A stretch of 61,600 nucleotides of DNA from Bifidobacterium aesculapii (lineage in GTDB: Bacteria; Actinomycetota; Actinomycetes; Actinomycetales; Bifidobacteriaceae): NCBI RefSeq assembly GCF_001417815.1, contig NZ_BCFK01000050.1, positions 1-61,600 of the forward strand, given 5' to 3'. The translations under genes and the position numbers were made by a program. The notes beneath the pieces are model-generated. The model made no database searches. It was not told the DNA's origin and saw only the letters and a list, made by a program, of their open reading frames with translations. This document shows, piece by piece, positions 8,680 through 17,450 of this stretch (position 1 is the stretch's first letter; the number at the start of each line of letters is the position of its first letter).

Positions 8680-9504
8680 TCACATGAGCCAGTGCGTGGC
8701 GCAGGCGGCGAGGAACACGAGCAGGCCGAATCGCATGACCGGAACCATGCCCATGCCGAGCCACGCGTAGGCGGCCGGATGCTCCAGCGCGTTCCACTGC
8801 CTGGTGGAGACGCGCAGCAGCACGACGGCGGCCACGACCAATACGAGGAACACGGTCCAGCCCACGGCCGAGGCGGCCTCGGGCTTGGCCATGTCCGCGT
8901 ACATGGCGGGCAGGAAGATCCAGCACGATCCGCACAGCACGGTCCATCCCGATTCGATGCCGATGCGCACCACGGTGCCGGGATCGTTCTCGGATTCGGA
9001 CTGCCCGCGGTGCCTCGTGTTGGCCCACAGGAACGACGCCGCGACGACGAGCAATGCGGCCACGGCGAGATACGCGGCCCACCGCAGGTAGGTCACGTCG
9101 GTGTAGAACTCGCTCGGCAGCACGACGATGGCGGAGACCACGAACGTGACGGCCACCATGATGCGGCCGAACACACCCTGTTTCTCGGTGCCGCCGAACG
9201 GCCAGCCGACGATCATCAGCATCGTGGCCGACATGGCGAGCATGCCGGAACCGATGATGCCGCCGGGCGTGAGCACACCCAACGTGTACACGATGCCGAA
9301 GAACAGCGCGTAGGCGACGAGCTGCGTGACGACGACGGTGAACTCGCCGTGCACGGTCATGCCGAACCCGGGACGCCCATTGCGCGCGTCGCCGCGGCCG
9401 GAGCCGCCGCGCGCGTCGCCGCGCACCGGGCGGCGGGCCTCGTCGCGCGTCGCGGAGACGCGCCTGTCATTGCCGCGCCCCTTGCGCGGACCGCGTTTGC
9501 CCAT
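8680..9504 (-). CDS. Multi-pass membrane protein of unknown function
   Basis: A 274-residue protein with a basic, Gly/Arg-rich N-terminus of about 50 residues (RGDARGG-type sequence), followed by about seven hydrophobic segments. I do not recognise a transporter or enzyme signature. Two ATGs stand two codons apart (9510 and 9504). The second, MGKRGPRK, is about 8 bases from AAGGAGG on the minus strand and is preferred because the first would leave only 2 bases. It converges with the methyltransferase gene across a strong hairpin. Confidence 0.7.
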   Translation of the reverse strand: MGKRGPRKGRGNDRRVSATRDEARRPVRGDARGGSGRGDARNGRPGFGMTVHGEFTVVVTQLVAYALFFGIVYTLGVLTPGGIIGSGMLAMSATMLMIVGWPFGGTEKQGVFGRIMVAVTFVVSAIVVLPSEFYTDVTYLRWAAYLAVAALLVVAASFLWANTRHRGQSESENDPGTVVRIGIESGWTVLCGSCWIFLPAMYADMAKPEAASAVGWTVFLVLVVAAVVLLRVSTRQWNALEHPAAYAWLGMGMVPVMRFGLLVFLAACATHWLM

Positions 9505-9543
9505 ATCCATTCCCTCCTTGCAAGCCCGACGGCCCTGACGAAC

Positions 9544-9606
9544 GATGCCCGGCATCGCCGGGATGCCGGGCATCGATGGTGACCGCTCCGCGATTACGGA
9601 GCGTCA
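9544..9606 (-). terminator. Double hairpin after pgi
   Basis: Two hairpins follow the pgi stop on the minus strand. CGCTCCG (9584-9590) pairs with CGGAGCG (9597-9603), and thirteen-base arms at 9544-9556 and 9562-9574 pair perfectly around 5 bases. Neither has a T-tract. Confidence 0.5.
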
Positions 9607-9613
9607 CGGCCGA

Positions 9614-11314
9614 TCAGAACTCGCGGTTCTTACGGTAGAACTCGATCAGCGACTTGGTCGAGGCGTCCTGGGCGGCGAGCGCGTCGTCGTCCTTGGAGAT
9701 GGCCGGCGTGATCTGCTTGGCCAGCTGCTTGCCGAGCTCGACGCCCCACTGGTCGTAGGAGTCGAGGCCCCACACGGTGCCCTCGACGAAGGTGATGTGC
9801 TCGTACAGGGCGATGAGCTCGCCGAGCGCGAACGGGGTCAGGGCCACGCCGAAGATGGAGGTGGTCGGGCGGTTGCCGGTGAACACGCGGGCGGGGACGA
9901 TCTCCTCCGGGGTGCCCTCGGCGCGGACCTCGTCGGCGGTCTTGCCGAACGCGAGGGCCTTGGTCTGGGCGAAGTAGTTGCCGAGGAACAGCTCGTGCAC
10001 GTCCTGGTCGCCGTCCTTGGTCGGGTTCGGCGTGTTGACGAACGCGATGAAGTCGGCCGGGATGAGCTGGGTGCCCTGGTGGATCAGCTGGTAGAAGGCG
10101 TGCTGGCCGTTGGTGCCGGGCTCGCCCCAGAAGATCTCGCCGGTCTCGGTGGTGACGGGGGTGCCGTCCCAGCGCACGGACTTGCCGTTGGACTCCATGG
10201 TGAGCTGCTGCAGGTAGGCCGGGAAGCGGTGCAGGTACTGGTCGTACGGCAGCACGGCGTGCGAGGCGGCCTTGAAGAAGTTGCGGTACCAGACGTTGAG
10301 CATGCCGAGCAGCACGACGACGTTCTTCTCGAACGGCGTGTTGGCGAAGTACTCGTCGATCTCGTGGAAGCCGTGCAGGAACTCCTCGAAGCGGGCCGGG
10401 CCGAAGACGACGGCCAGGGAGGTGCCGACGGCGGAGTCGACGGAGTAGCGGCCGCCGACCCAGTTCCAGAAGCCGAACGCGTTGGCCGGGTCGATGCCGA
10501 ACTCCTCGACCTTCTCCAGGTTGGTGGAGACGGCGACGAAGTGCTTCTTGATGGCTTCGGCCTTCTGGGCCTCGTCGTCGTCGGAGATGGCGCCGTTGGC
10601 GACGAGCTCCTCGAGCAGCCAGGTGCGGGCCTCGCGGGCGTTGGTGAGGGTCTCGAGAGTGGTGAAGGTCTTGGAGACGATGATGAACAGGGTGGTCTCC
10701 GGGTCGAGGCCCTTGGTCTTCTCGGCCAGGTCGTTCGGGTCGATGTTGGAGATGTAGCGGGCGGAGATGCCGGCGTCCGCGTAGGGCTTGAGGGCTTCGT
10801 ACGCCATGACGGGACCCAGGTCGGAGCCGCCGATGCCGATGTTGACGACGGTCTCGATCTTGCGGCCGGTCACGCCGGTCCACTTGCCGGAGCGGACCTC
10901 GTCGGCGAAGGCGTAGATCTTGTCGAGGGTCTCGCGCACGTCCTTGACGGTGTCCTGGCCGTCGACGATGTACTTGCCCTCGTCCTCGACCGGGCGGCGC
11001 AGCGCGGTGTGCAGCACGGCGCGGTCCTCGGTGTTGTTGATGTGCACGCCGGTGTACATGGCCTTGATGCGCTCGTCGAGCTTGACCTCGCGGGCCAGGT
11101 GGACGAACAGCTGGAGGGTCTCCGGCTTGATGAGGTTCTTGGAGAGGTCGAAGTGCAGGTCGCCGGCATCGAAGCTGAGCTCCTTGACGCGGTCGGCGTC
11201 TTCGGCGAACCACTTCTTGAGGCTGATGCCCTCGGCCTGAAGCTCGTCGTAGTGCTTCTGCAGAGCGACCCACGCCGGGGTGGTGGTGGCGTCAATGGGA
11301 GGATTGATGGCCAT
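9614..11314 (-). CDS. pgi: Glucose-6-phosphate isomerase
   Basis: This 566-residue enzyme interconverts glucose 6-phosphate and fructose 6-phosphate; in bifidobacteria the latter feeds the fructose-6-phosphate phosphoketolase shunt. Family signatures are present: [42 protein letters not shown] and the active-site ESNGKSV segment. The length is that of the long bacterial/eukaryal form. The start at 11314 follows GAAAGGAATCC on the minus strand. It is flanked by hairpins and is probably monocistronic. Confidence 0.97.
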   Translation of the reverse strand: MAINPPIDATTTPAWVALQKHYDELQAEGISLKKWFAEDADRVKELSFDAGDLHFDLSKNLIKPETLQLFVHLAREVKLDERIKAMYTGVHINNTEDRAVLHTALRRPVEDEGKYIVDGQDTVKDVRETLDKIYAFADEVRSGKWTGVTGRKIETVVNIGIGGSDLGPVMAYEALKPYADAGISARYISNIDPNDLAEKTKGLDPETTLFIIVSKTFTTLETLTNAREARTWLLEELVANGAISDDDEAQKAEAIKKHFVAVSTNLEKVEEFGIDPANAFGFWNWVGGRYSVDSAVGTSLAVVFGPARFEEFLHGFHEIDEYFANTPFEKNVVVLLGMLNVWYRNFFKAASHAVLPYDQYLHRFPAYLQQLTMESNGKSVRWDGTPVTTETGEIFWGEPGTNGQHAFYQLIHQGTQLIPADFIAFVNTPNPTKDGDQDVHELFLGNYFAQTKALAFGKTADEVRAEGTPEEIVPARVFTGNRPTTSIFGVALTPFALGELIALYEHITFVEGTVWGLDSYDQWGVELGKQLAKQITPAISKDDDALAAQDASTKSLIEFYRKNREF

Positions 11315-11447
11315 AGGATTCCATTCCTTTCATCATTGATGGAAGCGACTCGCGACCCGTTGCTTCCCCGGATCGTCCGCCGTTCCGTATCACGAAACAG
11401 AATACTCACAAAAGCGGACACAATAACACAAAAAGAACACGCGGCTA

Positions 11448-11465
11448 CGCTACGGCAACGTAGCG
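11448..11465 (-). terminator. Terminator candidate after the AEC transporter gene
   Basis: CGCTACG and CGTAGCG pair around a GCAA loop. On the minus strand the stem is followed within about 9 bases by a TTTTT run, so it could end the transporter transcript before pgi. Confidence 0.5.
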
Positions 11466-11511
11466 GTGAACGGACGGGGTCAAGCGCCGGCGCGGCCCGC
11501 CCGCACCATTC

Positions 11512-12516
11512 TCATGCCACGCCCATCAGTGCATGGGCGACGGCCATCATGACCAGGGAGATGATGGCGGTGATCGCCAGCGAGAACCCGGCGAGCTTCG
11601 CGTTGCCCAGCACCTTGTCGGTGAACAGGGTGGAGAAGATCGCGATCGGGGCGAGCACGGCGATCACGGCGACCGCACGGATCTCGGCGGAGAACGGCAG
11701 CACGAACCAGGCGAACGCGGCGAACGCCAGCGCGAACGGCAGACGCCATGCGAGCACCGCCAGCACCTCCTTGACGTCATGCCGGTCGCGCGGCAGGTCC
11801 ATGAGCATGCCGACCATGAACATCGAGCAGAACGCGTTCGCCCCGCTCAGCGGCTGCATGACGGTAGCGATCCAATCGGGAATGCGGATGTCCGCGAACA
11901 TGAGCACGACCATGAGCATGTACGTGTCGAACGGCACGGAGCCGAAGAAGCTTCTGAGGATGTTCTTGGCGAACGCGCGACGCGCCAGACGCCTGGCGTC
12001 CCGATCCTTCGGCCGCTCATACGGCAGCGTGGGCGCGGCGCCCGCATGCTGCTCGGCGAGCGTCTTGCCGGGCCGGATGTGCAGCAGCTGCTGGGTCATC
12101 ACGTTCGTGCCGGCGGCGACCATCACGCAGTTGCCGATGTCGAACATCGCGGCGGGCACCACCGCGCCCGGCCCCCAGAACGCGGTGACGACGGGGAAGC
12201 AGAAGCAGCCGAGATTGAATCCCGCGCCGTTGAGCATGAGGAACGCGCGGTCGGCCACGCCGCGCCGGCGCGTGGTCAGGAAGATCAGGACGGGCGGGAT
12301 GAGCGCACAGAAGAACCCGAACACGCTGAGCCACAGGTAGCTCACGTCATGCGGGTTCGTGGCGAACGAATAGATGATCGCCCCCGGCAGCACCACGTTG
12401 AACTCCGCCGTCTGGATGACACGGTAGTCCTTCGCACCGAACAGGCCGAACCGTTTGAACAGGTATCCAGCCAGAATGATGAGCAGCAGCGAGGCCGGGC
12501 CGAGTATCGCCGTCAT
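11512..12516 (-). CDS. AEC-family (auxin efflux carrier type) transporter
   Basis: A 334-residue integral membrane protein with about ten hydrophobic segments and the AEC/MdcF-type layout: an N-terminal LLIILAGYLFKRFG segment, a charged central loop (about residues 135-180) and a C-terminal AVIAVLAPIAIFSTLFTDK segment. Bacterial members often export or import malate, malonate or other organic acids; the substrate here cannot be read. The ATG at 12516 follows GCAGGAGGGAAGATC on the minus strand. It is flanked by the tRNA genes and pgi. Confidence 0.8.
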   Translation of the reverse strand: MTAILGPASLLLIILAGYLFKRFGLFGAKDYRVIQTAEFNVVLPGAIIYSFATNPHDVSYLWLSVFGFFCALIPPVLIFLTTRRRGVADRAFLMLNGAGFNLGCFCFPVVTAFWGPGAVVPAAMFDIGNCVMVAAGTNVMTQQLLHIRPGKTLAEQHAGAAPTLPYERPKDRDARRLARRAFAKNILRSFFGSVPFDTYMLMVVLMFADIRIPDWIATVMQPLSGANAFCSMFMVGMLMDLPRDRHDVKEVLAVLAWRLPFALAFAAFAWFVLPFSAEIRAVAVIAVLAPIAIFSTLFTDKVLGNAKLAGFSLAITAIISLVMMAVAHALMGVA

Positions 12517-12588
12517 GATCTTCCCTCCTGCCCCGAGCATCACGCGGCACCGGATGAGGTCCCGGATTGGACGGGGCCCGGGGTCATG

Positions 12589-12669
12589 TGCGCGAGATGG
12601 GACTCGAACCCACACGTCCGAAGACACAGGAACCTAAATCCTGCGCGGCTACCATTACGCCACTCGCGC
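12589..12669 (-). tRNA. tRNA-Leu (UAG)
   Basis: On the minus strand the acceptor arms GCGCGAG and CTCGCGC pair, the T arm contains GGTTCGAGTCC, and the anticodon stem-loop reads CAGGA-TTTAGGT-TCCTG with anticodon TAG. The long variable arm (TGTCTTCGGACGT) is typical of leucine tRNA. CCA is not encoded. Confidence 0.95.
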
Positions 12670-12704
12670 GCAAGAAGACAATGTATCAGTGGCCGGGGAG
12701 AATG

Positions 12705-12735
12705 AAAAACCCGGACTCGGCGAACCGAATCCGGG
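12705..12735 (-). terminator. Intrinsic terminator after tRNA-Thr
   Basis: Eleven-base arms (12710-12720 and 12725-12735, one mismatch) flank a CGAA loop and, on the minus strand, are followed by TTTTT (12709-12705). This is the clearest classical terminator in the window. Confidence 0.8.
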
Positions 12736-12738
12736 TGC

Positions 12739-12814
12739 TGGAGCCACTTGTCAGAATCGAACTGACGACCTGCTCATTACGAGTGAGCCGCTCTACCGAC
12801 TGAGCTAAAGTGGC
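12739..12814 (-). tRNA. tRNA-Thr (CGU)
   Basis: On the minus strand the acceptor arms GCCACTT and AAGTGGC pair and CCA is encoded. The D arm contains TAGCTCAGTCGGTAGAG, the anticodon stem-loop is GCTCA-CTCGTAA-TGAGC with anticodon CGT, and the T arm contains AGTTCGATTCT. Confidence 0.96.
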
Positions 12815-12939
12815 TTTGCGCTTGGGAAGCGTACGCTACCCATGCACAAGAGAAAAAGTATAGGGCGCGTCGCGCAAAAAGCAAACCGGCGTGTCATTGC
12901 GTGCCGGACGCCTCCGATCCGACCGTCCGGCACGGTCCG

Positions 12940-13665
12940 TCAACGCTCCAGCAACGCCTCGAGCGCCGGCACGAGCGCCTTGAGCGCCTTGCCGCGATGG
13001 GAGATCGCGTTCTTCTCCGCCGGCGTCATCTCGGCGCTGGTCAACGGCTCGCCCTCATGACCGGGCTCCTCGCTGGAGCGGCCGGGCTGGTCGTCCGGCA
13101 CGAAGATCGGATCGTAGCCGAATCCGTGTTCGCCGCGCTCCTTGCGGATGATCCGCCCGGGCATCTCCCCCACCTCGACCGTCTCGGAGACGATCGCGTG
13201 CTGTGCGGCGAGCGCCGCGGCACCGCCTGCGGCCACCGCGCTGCCGCCCGTCGCGTCGACCTCGTCGCCGGGCACGACGAGCGCGGCGGCGCAACGGAAT
13301 CGCGCCGTGCGCCTGTCGTCCGGAATGTCCTCGATCTGGGCGAGCAGCAGCGCATTGTTCGCCTTGTCATGCCCGTGCGCGCCGGCCCACCGCGCGGAGA
13401 GGATGCCGGGCGCGGCGCCCATCACGTCGACGATGAGTCCGGAATCGTCGGCGATGGCGGGCAGACCGGTGCGTCGGGCGACGTCACGCGCCTTGAGCAG
13501 GGCGTTCTCCTGGAAGGTGACGCCCGTCTCGACCGGGTCCGGCAGGTGCAGCGCGCCGGCAGAGACGAGTTCGACCAAGGCGGCGTCCGCGCCGAGATCC
13601 TCTTCGAGGATGCGGCGAATCTCCACCAGTTTGCCTTCGTTGTGTGTGGCGACGACGAGTTTCAT
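12940..13665 (-). CDS. rdgB: XTP/dITP diphosphatase (non-canonical purine NTP pyrophosphatase)
   Basis: This 241-residue HAM1-family enzyme hydrolyses dITP, XTP and ITP to monophosphates and keeps deaminated purines out of DNA. Visible motifs are VVATHNEGKLVEI at the N-terminus, ENALLKAR, ADDSGLIVD and GFGYDPIF, followed by the C-terminal SHRGKAL. A roughly 40-residue Ala/Gly-rich insertion (about 135-160) makes it longer than E. coli RdgB. The start at 13665 follows AAAGGGAA on the minus strand; a second in-frame ATG five codons earlier overlaps that site. It lies downstream of rph, as in other actinobacteria. Confidence 0.94.
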   Translation of the reverse strand: MKLVVATHNEGKLVEIRRILEEDLGADAALVELVSAGALHLPDPVETGVTFQENALLKARDVARRTGLPAIADDSGLIVDVMGAAPGILSARWAGAHGHDKANNALLLAQIEDIPDDRRTARFRCAAALVVPGDEVDATGGSAVAAGGAAALAAQHAIVSETVEVGEMPGRIIRKERGEHGFGYDPIFVPDDQPGRSSEEPGHEGEPLTSAEMTPAEKNAISHRGKALKALVPALEALLER

Positions 13666-13812
13666 CGGGTTCCCTTTCACATATGCCCTATATGCGTTCC
13701 TGGATGCGCCATGATCGCCGGGCGGTCATGCACGGCGCAGGTGCGGTTGTGCGGTCAGGTGCGGCGCGGTCATCCGCGGCCATGTGCGGTCGCGCACGGT
13801 CGCGCGTGCGGT
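13666..13812. repeat. GC-rich spacer with degenerate GTGCGGT repeats
   Basis: Between rph and rdgB the motif GTGCGGT or its variants recurs several times from about 13735 to 13810, alternating with GGTCATGC. No gene is visible. It resembles the other short-repeat spacers in this window. Confidence 0.5.
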
Positions 13813-14577
13813 TCAGTCGAGCGCGAGCGCGGCGCGCTGGGCGGCCTGCAGCTCCTTGTTGCCCTTTTCGGCGAGGTCGAGCAGCGTGCCGAGTTCGGCG
13901 CGCGTGAACGGGCGGTGTTCGGCGGTGCCCTGCAGTTCGATGAACTCGCCGCGGCCGGTCATCGCCACGTTCATGTCGGTCATGGCCTGGCTGTCCTCGA
14001 CGTACGGCAGGTCAAGCATCGGCGTGCCGTCGATCACGCCCACGGACACCGCGGAGACGACGTCCTTGATGGCCTTGTCGGCGGACTTGATGTGCCCGTT
14101 GCGCTCCGCCCAGTCCAGCGCGTCGACGAGCGCGACGTACGCGCCGGTCACGGAGGCGGTGCGCGTGCCGCCATCGGCCTGGAGCACGTCGCAGTCGAGT
14201 TGGATCTGGTTCTCGCCGAGCGCCTTCATGTCGATGACACCCCTGAGACAGCGGCCGATCAGACGGCTGATCTCATGCGTGCGCCCGCCGATCTTCCCCT
14301 TGACGGATTCGCGGTCGGTACGCTCCTTCGTGGCGCGCGGCAGCATCGCGTATTCGGCGGTGACCCAGCCGAGCCCGGAATCCTTGCGCCAGCGCGGCAC
14401 GCCCGGCGTGAACGTCGCGGTGCACATGACGCGCGTGTTGCCGCATTCGATGAGCACGGAGCCTTCCGGAGCGTCGGTGAAATGGCGGGTGATGCGCACG
14501 GGGCGCAATTCGTCGACCTTGCGGCCGTCCTGGCGGATGATGGGGCGATCGGACGGCATGTCTGTGATTTCAACCAT
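13813..14577 (-). CDS. rph: Ribonuclease PH
   Basis: This 254-residue phosphorolytic 3'-5' exoribonuclease trims tRNA precursors. RNase PH signatures are seen: [49 protein letters not shown], and [17 protein letters not shown]. The start MVEITD at 14577 is chosen; an internal ATG six codons later (MPSDRP) is also possible because no strong ribosome site distinguishes them. It lies upstream of rdgB. Confidence 0.95.
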   Translation of the reverse strand: MVEITDMPSDRPIIRQDGRKVDELRPVRITRHFTDAPEGSVLIECGNTRVMCTATFTPGVPRWRKDSGLGWVTAEYAMLPRATKERTDRESVKGKIGGRTHEISRLIGRCLRGVIDMKALGENQIQLDCDVLQADGGTRTASVTGAYVALVDALDWAERNGHIKSADKAIKDVVSAVSVGVIDGTPMLDLPYVEDSQAMTDMNVAMTGRGEFIELQGTAEHRPFTRAELGTLLDLAEKGNKELQAAQRAALALD

Positions 14578-14626
14578 GGCACACAGCCTACTCCACGCGC
14601 CCCGACCGCGCCGGGATACCCGCACT

Positions 14627-15253
14627 TCAGCCGAGCAGCGGCTTGGACGGCAGGATGCGGTCGATGACGAACACGATGAGACTGAGTACGAGGAAGCCGA
14701 TGGCGAGCTTGCCGCAGTTGACGCCGAACTGCGCCCAGCCGAGCGCATTCAGGTCGATGAACGCATACGGGTACGGGCTGCCGCCCGCTGCGGGACCGGC
14801 CGTGGGGAACAGTGCGGCGCGCACGAGCACGAACGCGAGGTAGACGGGGAAGTAGATGAGCCACGAGAACATGTAGTGCCATTGGAACCGGCGATGGGCG
14901 TCGAAGAGCACGAAGTCGACGACGGCCATGATGGGGGCGATGCGGTGCAGCCACGTGTTCGTCATCAGACCGAGCACCTGCGGCACATACGCAGGATCGT
15001 CCGGCGGCATGGCCACGAACGCGACCACGGCGGTGACGACGGCGTACAACGTCACGCATCCCTTGAGCCACGCGGGCGGCTCCACGCCTTTGAGGATCGA
15101 GGCCGCACCGGCCCACAGCATCACGAAACCGAGCGCGAACCCGGCCTGGAACGTGAAATACGTCCAGAATTCGGGGCGGCTCCACGCCTCGTATGTGCCG
15201 ACGAAACACATGGCGGCGATCGCCAGCCGCCACAATCCCGCGATGAATCTCAT
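14627..15253 (-). CDS. Pr6Pr / FAR-17a-like membrane protein
   Basis: A 208-residue protein with about six membrane segments and conserved polar spots [31 protein letters not shown] and PYPYAFIDL, resembling the Pr6Pr family of small bacterial membrane proteins of unknown function. The start at 15253 follows GGGGAGC on the minus strand, rather close. It lies between rph and the divergent pncB. No function can be assigned. Confidence 0.75.
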   Translation of the reverse strand: MRFIAGLWRLAIAAMCFVGTYEAWSRPEFWTYFTFQAGFALGFVMLWAGAASILKGVEPPAWLKGCVTLYAVVTAVVAFVAMPPDDPAYVPQVLGLMTNTWLHRIAPIMAVVDFVLFDAHRRFQWHYMFSWLIYFPVYLAFVLVRAALFPTAGPAAGGSPYPYAFIDLNALGWAQFGVNCGKLAIGFLVLSLIVFVIDRILPSKPLLG

Positions 15254-15333
15254 GCTCCCCAGTCTATCCGCAAGGGGGTAATCTGGTACCCGACTCAGGA
15301 AACGGACGATGCCCACAGGCCAAGGGAGCGATC

Positions 15334-16653
15334 ATGGATTATTCGCCGGCGCTGATGACCGACATGTACGAGTACACGATGCTGGACGCGTGCCTCAAGG
15401 ACGGCACCGCGAACCGCAAATGCGTGTTCGAGGTGTTCACCCGGCACCTGCCGCAGGGACGGCGCTACGGCGTGGTCGCGGGAACCGGGCGCATCCTCGA
15501 CGCGCTCGAACGCTTCCACCTGGACGACGCGGACCTGCGCTTCCTCGCCGACCGCCACGTGGTGAGCCCCGAAACCATCACATGGCTGGAGAACTTCCGC
15601 TTCTCCGGCACGATCAAGGGCTACCGCGAAGGCGAGATGTTCTTCCCGAACTCCCCCATCCTCGAAGTCGAGGGCACGTTCGGCGAGTGCACGCTGCTCG
15701 AGACGCTGATCCTGTCCGTCCTCAACTACGATTCGGCGGTCGCCTCGGCCGCCTCCCGCATGGCCTCCGCCGCGAAGGACCGCCCCTGCATGGACATGGG
15801 CGGGCGCCGCACGAACGAATGGGCGGCCGTGGCCGCCGCGCGCGCCTCCGTGGTCGGCGGCTTCCAAGGCACCGCGAACCTGCTCGCCGCGCAGATGTAC
15901 GGTCTCAAGGCCATCGGCACCGCCGCGCACTGCTTCACGCTCGTGCACGACAGCGAGCGCCAGGCGTTCGAATCGCAGATCGCCGCACTCGGCAAGAACA
16001 CCACACTGCTCGTCGACACGTACAACATCGAGGAGGCCGTGAAGACCGCCGTCGAGGTCGCCGGCCCGCAGCTCGGCGGCGTGCGCATCGACTCCGGCGA
16101 CCTCGCGCTCATGGCGCAGCGCGTGCGCAACCAGCTGGACGCGTTGGGCGCGACGAACACGAAGATCACCGTCACCAACGATCTCGACGAGTATGCGCTC
16201 GCCGCGCTGCAGACCGCGCCGGTCGACTCGTACGGCGTGGGTACGATGCTCGTCACCGGTTCGGGCGCGCCCACATGCGCGATGGTGTACAAGCTCACCG
16301 AGCGCGAGGGCGCAGACGGAGCGATGACGCCGGTCATGAAGAAGTCGAAGGACAAGGCCACCGTGCCGGGCCGCAAGGTCGCCTACCGTTCGTACGAATA
16401 CGGTCTGGCGGACGTCGAGCACGTGGTCTCGGGCTCCGAGGACAAGCTCGCCGCGTTCCGCCCCGACGAGGGGTGGAAGGATCTGATGGTCGACTTCGTG
16501 GACCATGGCGAGATCGACCACCAGTGGCAGGGTCATGACGCGATCATGCGCGCGCACGACTACCGCGCCAAGGCACTGGCCGAGCTGCCGATCGCGGCGC
16601 AGAGCCTGATGAAGGGCGACCCAGTGATTCCTACGGAAATCACCGTTCTGTGA
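15334..16653 (+). CDS. pncB: Nicotinate phosphoribosyltransferase
   Basis: This 439-residue enzyme couples nicotinate with PRPP, using ATP, to form nicotinate mononucleotide in NAD salvage. The family core is visible: the N-terminal ALMTDMYEYTML, MGGRRTNEWAAVAAARA, GVRIDSGDLALMA and TNDLDEYAL. The start at 15334 follows AAGGGAGCGATC. The last codons and stop lie inside the left arm and loop region of an 18-bp perfect hairpin that begins the tandem repeat downstream, so the terminator and C-terminus overlap. Confidence 0.94.
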   Translation: MDYSPALMTDMYEYTMLDACLKDGTANRKCVFEVFTRHLPQGRRYGVVAGTGRILDALERFHLDDADLRFLADRHVVSPETITWLENFRFSGTIKGYREGEMFFPNSPILEVEGTFGECTLLETLILSVLNYDSAVASAASRMASAAKDRPCMDMGGRRTNEWAAVAAARASVVGGFQGTANLLAAQMYGLKAIGTAAHCFTLVHDSERQAFESQIAALGKNTTLLVDTYNIEEAVKTAVEVAGPQLGGVRIDSGDLALMAQRVRNQLDALGATNTKITVTNDLDEYALAALQTAPVDSYGVGTMLVTGSGAPTCAMVYKLTEREGADGAMTPVMKKSKDKATVPGRKVAYRSYEYGLADVEHVVSGSEDKLAAFRPDEGWKDLMVDFVDHGEIDHQWQGHDAIMRAHDYRAKALAELPIAAQSLMKGDPVIPTEITVL

Positions 16654-16667
16654 TTTCCGTAGGAATC
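16626..16667 (+). terminator. Eighteen-bp hairpin overlapping the pncB stop codon
   Basis: Arms 16626-16643 and 16650-16667 pair perfectly around the loop CGTTCT. The pncB stop codon (16651-16653) lies in the right arm. There is no T-tract. It is also the first hairpin of the 104-bp repeat. Confidence 0.6.
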
Positions 16668-16861
16668 CTTCGCGGCTGCCGCCGCTCACCTCACCTACGG
16701 GCAGCCCACCGGGCTGCCCGCCTCACGGTTCGGCCTTCGGAAATCACCGTTCTGTGATTTCCGAAGGAATCCTTCGCGGCTGCCGCCGCTCACCTCACCT
16801 ACGGGCAGCCCACCGGACTGCCCGTTTCACGGTTCGGCCTACGGAAATCACCGTTCTGTGA
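16634..16861. repeat. 104-bp tandem repeat, two full copies plus a 20-base third
   Basis: Copies start at 16634, 16738 and 16842, each with CGGAAATCACCGTTCTGTGA. Each full unit contains a GGAAATCAC/GTGATTTCC hairpin, a GCGGCTGCCGC segment and a GGGCAG/CTGCCC hairpin. The two full copies differ at few positions, including an A:T to T:A exchange on both sides of the first stem that keeps it paired. The array fills the space between pncB and the convergent MerR gene. Confidence 0.9.
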
Positions 16862-16868
16862 CACCGGT

Positions 16869-17300
16869 TCAGCATTCGATGGCATAGACGCGGGTCTTGT
16901 AGTCCTTCCATTCAGGCAGGGACTCACCCGCGTCGAGCGCGCGCTTGATATCGCCGTAATAGTGGAGCTTGCGCTGCACATGCATCGCGGCCTCATCGAG
17001 CGCGCGCCGCTGCTCGTCGAGTGACTCGCGCCTCGATTCGAGCAGGTCGAGGATCTCGTCGATGTGTGCCGGCTCGTCCCGCTCGTATGTGAAGAACTTC
17101 TTGAGATCGTCGATGGTCATGCCCGCGTTCTTGAAGCAGCAGATCGCGCGCAGCCGGTTGATGTGGCGTTCCTCGTACACGCGCCGGCCGGCCGTGTCGC
17201 GCCCCACATCGGTGAGCAGCCCCTGATCCTCGTAGTACCTCAGCGTGGAGGTCTGCATATGGAATCGGGCCGCCACCTCGCGAATCGTGTATGCCGCCAT
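16869..17300 (-). CDS. MerR-family transcriptional regulator
   Basis: A 143-residue regulator with an N-terminal winged helix (YTIREVAARFHMQTSTLRYYE, residues about 4-24), the GLL and RRVYEERHINRL segments, then a dimerisation helix from about 75 to 120. There are no conserved metal-binding cysteines; two Cys in AICCFKNAG are in the DNA-binding part, and one is at the C-terminus. This resembles MerR members sensing organic or electrophilic compounds. The ATG at 17300 was chosen; a longer in-frame start (MEGDGG, seven codons earlier) is possible. It is divergent from an aldo/keto reductase gene with an inverted repeat between them. Confidence 0.88.
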   Translation of the reverse strand: MAAYTIREVAARFHMQTSTLRYYEDQGLLTDVGRDTAGRRVYEERHINRLRAICCFKNAGMTIDDLKKFFTYERDEPAHIDEILDLLESRRESLDEQRRALDEAAMHVQRKLHYYGDIKRALDAGESLPEWKDYKTRVYAIEC

Positions 17301-17373
17301 GGTTCCACCGTCACCTTCCATCCGTCGTTCCCGATTCCCACGGCCGCCGCACGACACGCCACGGCCGCCGCGG

Positions 17374-17397
17374 CTTGAGTTCAAGCCCACTTGAATT
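17374..17397. promoter_or_regulatory. Operator candidate between merR-type gene and aldo/keto reductase
   Basis: TTCAAG (17380-17385) and CTTGAA (17390-17395) form a perfect inverted repeat with a CCCA spacer, and a further CTTGA half-site precedes it at 17374. Location in the divergent promoter region suits a MerR-type activator that binds between -35 and -10. Confidence 0.5.
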
Positions 17398-17450
17398 GCG
17401 ACGATGGTCACGTTACCAGACAACAGCCCCATCGAACCGGAGGACAACCG

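Noticed and set aside
9545..12340. Long plus-strand frame across pgi and the AEC gene
   Set aside because: It is antisense to two well-supported genes and lacks any recognisable fold or ribosome site.
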